DNA of 9,258 nt. Origin: Candidatus Omnitrophota bacterium (GTDB taxonomy: Bacteria > Omnitrophota > Koll11 > Duberdicusellales > 4484-171). Position 1 is the first letter of the stretch. Each line of letters opens with the position of its first letter. Both the position numbers and the translations under genes were made by a program. The stretch spans positions 1-9,258 of the forward strand of contig JAUYCY010000018.1 of NCBI GenBank assembly GCA_030692055.1. The letters run 5' to 3'. The notes below the pieces were generated by a model. The model saw nothing but the letters and a program-made list of their open reading frames with translations, was not told the origin of the DNA and did not search any database. Below are positions 5,616-9,258 of the stretch, piece by piece.

Positions 5616-5652
5616 TTTTATTGAGCCAAATTGGTTCGAATCCATTCGCCTG
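5616..5652 (+). repeat. TTCGAATCC repeat, copy C2
   Basis: Positions 5616-5643 match 3248-3275 at about 22 of 28 positions. Like copy C1, it runs into CCTGTTTT and an AT-rich stretch just upstream of a gene's -10 box. Confidence 0.45.
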
Positions 5653-5670
5653 TTTTTTAAGTAAGTTTTT

Positions 5671-5684
5671 TGCTATACTATAAT
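5671..5684 (+). promoter_or_regulatory. Extended -10 promoter of the 5737 gene
   Basis: TGCTATACT at 5671-5679 is an extended -10 box, overlapping a perfect TATAAT at 5679-5684. Either would start transcription at about 5686-5692, right at the base of the hairpin at 5692-5713. Confidence 0.6.
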
Positions 5685-5691
5685 TGATATT

Positions 5692-5713
5692 TCCTCGGGC
5701 CCTGCTCCGAGGA
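5692..5713 (+). promoter_or_regulatory. 5'-end mRNA hairpin of the 5737 gene
   Basis: TCCTCGG (5692-5698) pairs with CCGAGGA (5707-5713) around an 8-nt loop. It would sit at or very near the 5' end of the mRNA. GAGGAG (5709-5714) resembles a Shine-Dalgarno sequence but lies about 22 nt before the ATG, too far for normal use, and is mostly paired. Confidence 0.5.
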
Positions 5714-5736
5714 GAAGTCATTTAATTAAAAAAAAT

Positions 5737-6351
5737 ATGACAATATTTCCCAAAGCTTCGCCGACGGTGCGCGCAATTGTCGCTGTCACATTAATCGCGG
5801 CTGTTGGCGTGGTTTATCTTGTAAAAACTAGGCCGTTGATGTTTCAGTTTGTAACAGAAAAGACCGAAAGCATCATTACACCCAAACCGCCGATTGGCGA
5901 ACTTACACCGGCACGCGATCTGCGTGGTATCTGGAGGTCTTCATTGTCCGGGAAAGGCATGCAGGTATATGGAAAACATACCGTTTACGGTTCAATTACT
6001 GACATATATGAAAATGGCGATATTGAATTGATTATTAATGATGTTAAAGATAATATTGCGATCGGAACAATGCGTTATACTAATCTTTGCAGTTGGGGAG
6101 AAACCAAAGTTACTGTTGCGGGCGCAGAAAGAGTTATTAATGTACCAAAAATCTGCATTGCTGACACTGGCCGACAGGAGATTAATATCCGAGTAAGTTC
6201 AAGCGCTCTAGATTTTGGAACGATTTCTCTTGATGGTGTAACGGCTACTATGCAAGGCAGTTTTACAACCGATATTATGAGCGGCTCAATGACGGTAACC
6301 ATGCCCGGGGGAATACTTAAAGGCACCTTTAATTTATCGCGACAAAAATAA
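5737..6351 (+). CDS. Membrane-anchored beta-rich protein of unknown function
   Basis: I do not recognise this 204-aa protein. A transmembrane anchor lies at about 11-29 (VRAIVAVTLIAAVGVVYLV). A Pro-rich linker at 45-58 leads to an extracellular domain (60-204) made mainly of alternating beta-strand patterns: YGSITDIYENGDIELIIND, IAIGTMRYTNLCSW, INIRVSSSALDFGTISL and SGSMTVTMPGGILKGTFNL. The final SGSM...GGILKGTF repeats recall small beta-barrel or lipocalin-like domains that report stored or bound ligand, but this is only a resemblance. Two cysteines, C118 and C140, could form a disulfide. It has its own extended -10 promoter with a 5' hairpin and is followed by a repeat element and a terminator, so it is an isolated unit. 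An AT-rich leader without a Shine-Dalgarno sequence precedes the ATG. Confidence 0.75.
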   Translation: MTIFPKASPTVRAIVAVTLIAAVGVVYLVKTRPLMFQFVTEKTESIITPKPPIGELTPARDLRGIWRSSLSGKGMQVYGKHTVYGSITDIYENGDIELIINDVKDNIAIGTMRYTNLCSWGETKVTVAGAERVINVPKICIADTGRQEINIRVSSSALDFGTISLDGVTATMQGSFTTDIMSGSMTVTMPGGILKGTFNLSRQK

Positions 6352-6410
6352 TTTACCAGAGGTTAATTAAAAAAATTGCCTTAAATTTACTAATAAATTG
6401 CCATAAAAAG

Positions 6411-6437
6411 TCCGAAAACAGTCCCTCCAAGCGAGCA
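6411..6437 (+). repeat. Dispersed intergenic element, copy D2
   Basis: TCCGAAA (6411-6417) is followed by exactly 20 nt ending in GCGAGCA. It is nearly identical to copy D1 at 5497-5523. The preceding 45 nt also resemble the DNA before D1 (TTTACT, TTGCC/TAGCG and AAGT in similar order). A terminator hairpin starts 5 nt after the end. Confidence 0.6.
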
Positions 6438-6442
6438 GTTTT

Positions 6443-6469
6443 AAATAGCCCTGAAATAGGGCTATTTTT
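6443..6469 (+). terminator. Intrinsic terminator of the 5737 gene
   Basis: A 10-bp perfect stem pairs AAATAGCCCT (6443-6452) with AGGGCTATTT (6458-6467) around GAAAT, followed by TT. It lies about 90 nt after the stop codon, with element copy D2 in between. Confidence 0.8.
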
Positions 6470-6498
6470 AATAGGGAGTTTATGGCAACGGAATGGTA

Positions 6499-6507
6499 TG
6501 TTATAAT
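6499..6507 (+). promoter_or_regulatory. Extended -10 promoter of the methyltransferase operon
   Basis: TGTTATAAT at 6499-6507 is a perfect extended -10 box. A poor -35 (TTTATG at 6479-6484) is at 17-bp spacing. The leader to the ATG at 6554 would be about 40 nt. It lies just after the terminator at 6443-6469, as expected for the start of a new unit. Confidence 0.6.
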
Positions 6508-6553
6508 TACATTACTGTGGATGAACTGAAGAATAAATAACATTATTATAAAT

Positions 6554-7180
6554 ATGACAGTTTGGGATAAAATTTACCAAGCTTATAAAAACGGCGGGGA
6601 AGAATACGCGACTTTAAAAAAAGGCTTAATCCCGGAGTTTCTTGAATTTATCAAAAATAATGATTTTAAAGTTAAAAATGTTTTGGATATTGGTTGCGGG
6701 AATGGCAAGTATTTAGTATTTCTTAAAACGCTTGGATTTAAAGTTAACGGTATTGATTCTAGTCCAACTGCTATTGAAATGACAAAAGAGGCTCTTGGAA
6801 ATGACTCTGGTATTACATACGCTAATATGTATGATTATGACATATCCATCTCCCGCTATGATTTAATTATTTCTATTGCCGCCATCCACCATGGATTAAA
6901 AAAAGAAGTTAATAACGCAATTAAACATATTTACAAGGCTCTTTTGCCTGGTGGCCGTTTTTTTATCACCTTGCCGGATAATGGTTCACATTGGACTACG
7001 ATGGTGAATCATAGAGAGATAGAACCAGGGACGAGAGTTCCGCTGTCCGGGTCGGAAAAAGATTTACCTCATAGCGCGTTTACTAAAGATGAAATTAAAG
7101 GAATGTTTTCGGATTTTAAGAATATAAATTTACAATTATTGGCGGATAGAGGTAGATGGATAGTTACCGGAGAAAAATAG
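6554..7180 (+). CDS. Class I SAM-dependent methyltransferase
   Basis: The 208-aa protein has a Rossmann-fold methyltransferase core. Motif I is VLDIGCGNG at 43-51 and binds the methionine part of SAM. The acidic residue that binds the ribose is D68 in GIDSS. YDLIISIAAIHH at 102-113 is the motif IV region, and ALLPGGRFFITLP at 129-141 the post-motif segment. The IHH after motif IV and LPGG are typical of small methyltransferases of the methyltransferase-11/25 type acting on small molecules, tRNA wobble bases or proteins, so the substrate is open. Residues 142-180 form a lid-like insert that may set specificity. It is the first gene of the downstream run. The next gene begins about 40 nt later, with element copy A2 in the gap. 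No Shine-Dalgarno sequence precedes the ATG. Confidence 0.92.
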   Translation: MTVWDKIYQAYKNGGEEYATLKKGLIPEFLEFIKNNDFKVKNVLDIGCGNGKYLVFLKTLGFKVNGIDSSPTAIEMTKEALGNDSGITYANMYDYDISISRYDLIISIAAIHHGLKKEVNNAIKHIYKALLPGGRFFITLPDNGSHWTTMVNHREIEPGTRVPLSGSEKDLPHSAFTKDEIKGMFSDFKNINLQLLADRGRWIVTGEK

Positions 7181-7210
7181 CCGTTCTAATTGTATCTCAT
7201 CCCCCGAGCC
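7179..7210 (+). repeat. Dispersed intergenic element, copy A2
   Basis: TTCTAAT (7184-7190) is followed by exactly 20 nt ending in CGAGCC. From AGCCGTTC on, it matches copy A1 at 3091-3122 at about 24 of 32 positions. It begins inside the methyltransferase stop codon and fills the gap before the HD-domain gene. Confidence 0.45.
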
Positions 7211-7222
7211 TTGAATAAATTT

Positions 7223-8053
7223 ATGGATATTATTTCAAAATTTTATCATTTTAATGAAAATAAATTAAAAAACCTGTTAAGAAAAACTTTTAAAGACGAG
7301 TATTGGCTGAAAGTTTTTTTAAAAGACAGCCATCATGGCTTTATTCACGGCAATCAGGTCAGATTAGCCTGTTTAAAATTAATTGGGAAATTAACTCCGG
7401 GCGAAAAAGAAAAATTATTACAGGCCGGAAAAAAAATTTGTAAAATCAATTCTCATCAATACGCGGTCAGCGCCGTAGAAATTGCGGCGATTTTCCATGA
7501 TTGCGGCCGATTTAACGAGGGCGGCCAAGTGGTCGCCGAGGAACAGAAATATCACCATATCTTAAGCGCCAAACGGGCAAAAATATTTTGTGATGATACC
7601 AGTTTAAATATCATCGTTCCGGATGTAGAAGAGGCGATACTCGGTCATGATTTCCAAAGTTATGAACTGACGCCGGATTTAAGCCCGCCGAAAACTATAA
7701 TCGGTAAAATTGTTCAATCATCAGATCAAATGGGCTGGTTTCATCCGGATTCCATCAGTAGAACCCTGGATTTTAATAAAGCCCTGGGGATCTCATTCTA
7801 TAATCCGGAGGTTACTTTGAAAGAAAGATTAAGGTGGACGCCCGGAATCGAAGCCAGGGATGCCTTAACTGTTATGTTAAGTCAATTATTCGGACCGACG
7901 GATATTAAGAGATTCGGCATAGAATTCGCGGCCAAGAAGGTTGAAATATATAAGATTGGTCTAAAAAATAATATAATAAAAATTGCCGAGAAACATAATT
8001 TAAAAAATGAAGTTGAGACATTAATTAAAGATTTTCAAAAAATATTTAGCTAA
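7223..8053 (+). CDS. HD-domain metal-dependent hydrolase
   Basis: The protein has 276 aa from the ATG at 7223. HD proteins use a metal site H...HD...D, usually to hydrolyse phosphate esters of nucleotides or signalling molecules. Here the ligands are H42 (HHGFIHGNQV), H92-D93 (AAIFHDCGRF) and D168 (VQSSDQMGWF). The extra histidines H111-H112 and H142-D143 (LGHDF) are common in the wider HD family. No second domain is seen. The C-terminus (about 225-276) is helical and basic. The frame stays open upstream to a TTG at 7190, but that would put the start inside repeat copy A2 and add 11 residues not needed by the domain, so the ATG at 7223 is chosen. The small membrane-protein gene follows 20 nt after the stop. 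Confidence 0.85.
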   Translation: MDIISKFYHFNENKLKNLLRKTFKDEYWLKVFLKDSHHGFIHGNQVRLACLKLIGKLTPGEKEKLLQAGKKICKINSHQYAVSAVEIAAIFHDCGRFNEGGQVVAEEQKYHHILSAKRAKIFCDDTSLNIIVPDVEEAILGHDFQSYELTPDLSPPKTIIGKIVQSSDQMGWFHPDSISRTLDFNKALGISFYNPEVTLKERLRWTPGIEARDALTVMLSQLFGPTDIKRFGIEFAAKKVEIYKIGLKNNIIKIAEKHNLKNEVETLIKDFQKIFS

Positions 8054-8073
8054 CATTATATAACTATTAAATT

Positions 8074-8418
8074 ATGACAAAAATGAAAAACAATAATCAG
8101 GCCGGGAAGAACAAAGCCGCCGTCGGCAAACCGATTAAATTTAAAATAGCCGAGTATGCCAAGAAAAATCTAATCGGTATTATCCTGTATCTAATATTTA
8201 TGGGGGCAATCCTCTTATTATTTGCCCTATATTCTTCGACGAACAGAGAAGTGGGTAAAAATTCGACTAGGCTCGACATTTACCTTAAAGAAATGGACCA
8301 AATCCGAAATGAATATGATAGTTATAACGAAAAATTTGATTCTATCAATGAATTGCTGACAGAAGTTAAAAGCGACGTTGATAATTTAAAAGAGGGAATC
8401 ACGGTTATCAGAAATTGA
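8074..8418 (+). CDS. Small membrane protein with C-terminal coiled coil
   Basis: I do not recognise a family for this 114-aa protein. A basic N-terminus (residues 1-32, many Lys and Asn) precedes one strong transmembrane segment (LIGIILYLIFMGAILLLFALY, about 33-53). Positive residues before the segment predict that the N-terminus stays in the cytoplasm and the C-terminus faces out. Residues 58-110 have a heptad-like charged/hydrophobic pattern (LDIYLKEMDQIRNEYDSYNEKFDSINELLTEVKSDVDNLKEG), suggesting a coiled coil that could drive oligomerisation. It lies 20 nt after the HD gene and 12 nt before the hydrolase gene, so cotranscription is likely. A second ATG three codons in is an alternative start. 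Confidence 0.75.
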   Translation: MTKMKNNNQAGKNKAAVGKPIKFKIAEYAKKNLIGIILYLIFMGAILLLFALYSSTNREVGKNSTRLDIYLKEMDQIRNEYDSYNEKFDSINELLTEVKSDVDNLKEGITVIRN

Positions 8419-8430
8419 TTAAATTAATTT

Positions 8431-9006
8431 ATGGATAACCTAAAAAATAACAATAAGATTCTATTTATTCCGGGTTGGCTGGACGGCGGGGAACTGCATG
8501 GCTTTAAAAACAGCTTAGATATCTGGAATAAAAATATTGATATAAAAAAGAATTTTGAAGTTGATTTTGTCATTGCCCATAGCGTGGGGGCGCTCGTCGC
8601 CCTATCCAATTGGAAGATATATAAGAATTTTAAGATTATTCTGATAAATCCCATATTCTTGAAAAGAGATATATTTAAGAGATGGCTTAAATCCATGATT
8701 TATGAAAATACTCATTATTCGTTTAAAAGGATGACAGTATTTCTTTCCGCTATCCCCGCTTTCATTAAGGCCATTAAGCTATTCAAAGTTCCGGTTATCA
8801 GTATTATTAATACCATTCCGCGAGACGATCTCATCATTATTTATGGTGAAGATGATAAATATCTCTGCGATCGAGAATTAATTCATAGTTTAAAAGATAG
8901 ATTTAGGGTGATTGAAATAAAGGGAGCCGGGCATAACTATAACATTGATATGGAAAATGCGATTATTGATAATTTGAAAACTGACAACCCAAAATTAATT
9001 AATTAA
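8431..9006 (+). CDS. Alpha/beta hydrolase, RBBP9/YdeN-like size
   Basis: The 191-aa protein is a small alpha/beta-hydrolase. It opens with KILFIPGWLDGG (9-20), the oxyanion-strand region. The nucleophile elbow is A49-H50-S51-V52-G53, equivalent to GxSxG with Ala in the first position. The likely acid is D141 or D142 in IIIYGEDDKY, and the catalytic His is H168 in GAGHNYN. The triad is therefore complete in the right order. Length and layout resemble compact serine hydrolases such as RBBP9/YdeN, but the natural ester or amide substrate cannot be told. No signal peptide is present, so it is probably cytoplasmic. It lies 12 nt after the membrane-protein gene and 7 nt before the tspO-like gene, all in one run. 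Confidence 0.85.
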   Translation: MDNLKNNNKILFIPGWLDGGELHGFKNSLDIWNKNIDIKKNFEVDFVIAHSVGALVALSNWKIYKNFKIILINPIFLKRDIFKRWLKSMIYENTHYSFKRMTVFLSAIPAFIKAIKLFKVPVISIINTIPRDDLIIIYGEDDKYLCDRELIHSLKDRFRVIEIKGAGHNYNIDMENAIIDNLKTDNPKLIN

Positions 9007-9013
9007 AAATATT

Positions 9014-9258
9014 ATGAAAATTAATAACCTCCTAAAACTCATTATCTCCATCCTGGTCGCGGAACTGGCCGGTGTCATCGGTTCTATTTTTACCGTTACC
9101 GCCATTCCGATTTGGTACGCGGCTCTGGCCAAGCCGGCGCTCAATCCGCCGAATTGGGTTTTTGCGCCGGTCTGGAGCGCGCTTTTTGTTCTCATGGGCG
9201 TCGCCGCTTTCTTGGTTTGGCGCCAGGGATTGGATAAGAAAGCGGTCAGAATCGCTTT
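9014..9258 (+). CDS. TspO/MBR family (tryptophan-rich sensory) protein, 5' part
   Basis: An open frame from the ATG at 9014 runs to the window end without a stop (81 codons seen; the family is about 150-160 aa with five membrane helices). Helix 1 is about residues 7-28. The segment WYAALAKPALNPPNWVFAPVW (34-54) is the family signature: a KP..NPP.WVF.PVW loop before helix 2, with the conserved Trp residues. Helix 2 (APVWSALFVLMGVAAFLVW, 51-69) keeps the LMG motif. TspO proteins bind porphyrins and related ligands in the membrane. The start lies 7 nt after the hydrolase stop, with an AT-rich leader. GC and codon use (gcg, ccg, ggc) resemble greA and lysS more than the accessory genes do. Confidence 0.9.
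   Translation, partial: MKINNLLKLIISILVAELAGVIGSIFTVTAIPIWYAALAKPALNPPNWVFAPVWSALFVLMGVAAFLVWRQGLDKKAVRIA

Larger units (their letters stand above)
5296..5736. other. Gene-free intergenic region with repeats, promoters and hairpins
   Basis: These 441 bp contain no credible gene on either strand. In order they hold a T-run without a hairpin (5303-5310), a large imperfect hairpin (5314-5351), element copy B2 (5393-5419), a -10-like cluster (5431-5444), element copy D1 (5497-5523), a GAAA-loop terminator (5530-5557), the TTCGAATCC repeat copy C2 (5616-5652), and the promoter and 5' hairpin of the next gene (5671-5713). Confidence 0.7.

Noticed and set aside
5616..5652. A second tRNA gene around GGTTCGAATCC
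   Set aside because: Only a T-loop-like core is present. The T-stem has a mismatch, and no acceptor, D or anticodon arm can be paired upstream.
5709..5714. GAGGAG as the ribosome-binding site of the 5737 gene
   Set aside because: It lies about 22 nt from the ATG and is mostly paired inside the 5' hairpin.
3091..7210. CRISPR array
   Set aside because: The repeats are far apart, irregularly spaced and variable in sequence, with no spacers and no cas genes.
7190..7222. TTG start that lengthens the HD-domain protein by 11 residues
   Set aside because: It lies within repeat copy A2, adds a stretch unlike the domain, and the ATG at 7223 has the AT-rich leader typical of the other genes.
8995..9195. 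66-aa frame on the - strand
   Set aside because: It is the antisense of the clearly coding TspO family start and has no family features.

Overview
The window looks like a piece of a small-genome bacterium of the Candidate Phyla Radiation, most likely Parcubacteria-like. This is an inference from four things: compact, closely spaced genes; AT-rich leaders with almost no Shine-Dalgarno sequence; a lysyl-tRNA synthetase whose motif 3 reads GFGFSERL; and several small membrane-anchored proteins of unknown function. No 16S rRNA or other strong taxonomic marker is present.

Layout. (1) 20-2115 is a housekeeping block: greA (transcript cleavage factor), lysS (class II lysyl-tRNA synthetase) and a tRNA-Gln(CUG), closed by an intrinsic terminator. 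(2) 2163-6470 is an accessory block of short transcription units: an unrecognised 225-aa cytoplasmic protein; a small cupin plus a degenerate GNAT-like protein; a membrane-anchored M23/LytM-like protein that lacks part of the zinc site; and a membrane-anchored beta-rich protein of unknown function. The units are separated by unusually busy intergenic DNA with terminator-like hairpins, extended -10 promoters and dispersed repeats. (3) 6499-9258 is probably one co-directional operon behind an extended -10 promoter: class I SAM methyltransferase, HD-domain hydrolase, small membrane/coiled-coil protein, alpha/beta hydrolase and the 5' part of a TspO/MBR family gene that runs off the window. All genes are on the + strand.

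The most unusual signal is a family of 27-29-nt intergenic elements in region 2 and at the start of region 3. Each has a T-loop-like heptamer (YTYNAAN), then in most copies exactly 20 nt ending in GRGCA. Six copies were found (3096, 4168, 5393, 5497, 6411 and 7184). They fall into sequence-matched pairs lying on either side of accessory genes. A related TTCGAATCC pair lies at 3248 and 5616. Three copies are followed within 5-7 nt by a terminator hairpin, as the real tRNA-Gln 3' end is. They may be decayed tRNA/ncRNA 3' ends, a small-RNA family or cassette boundaries. The sequence alone does not decide which.

No CRISPR array, transposase, integrase, toxin-antitoxin pair or recognisable defence system was found. 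Repeats and hairpins were found by eye, so weaker copies may have been missed.
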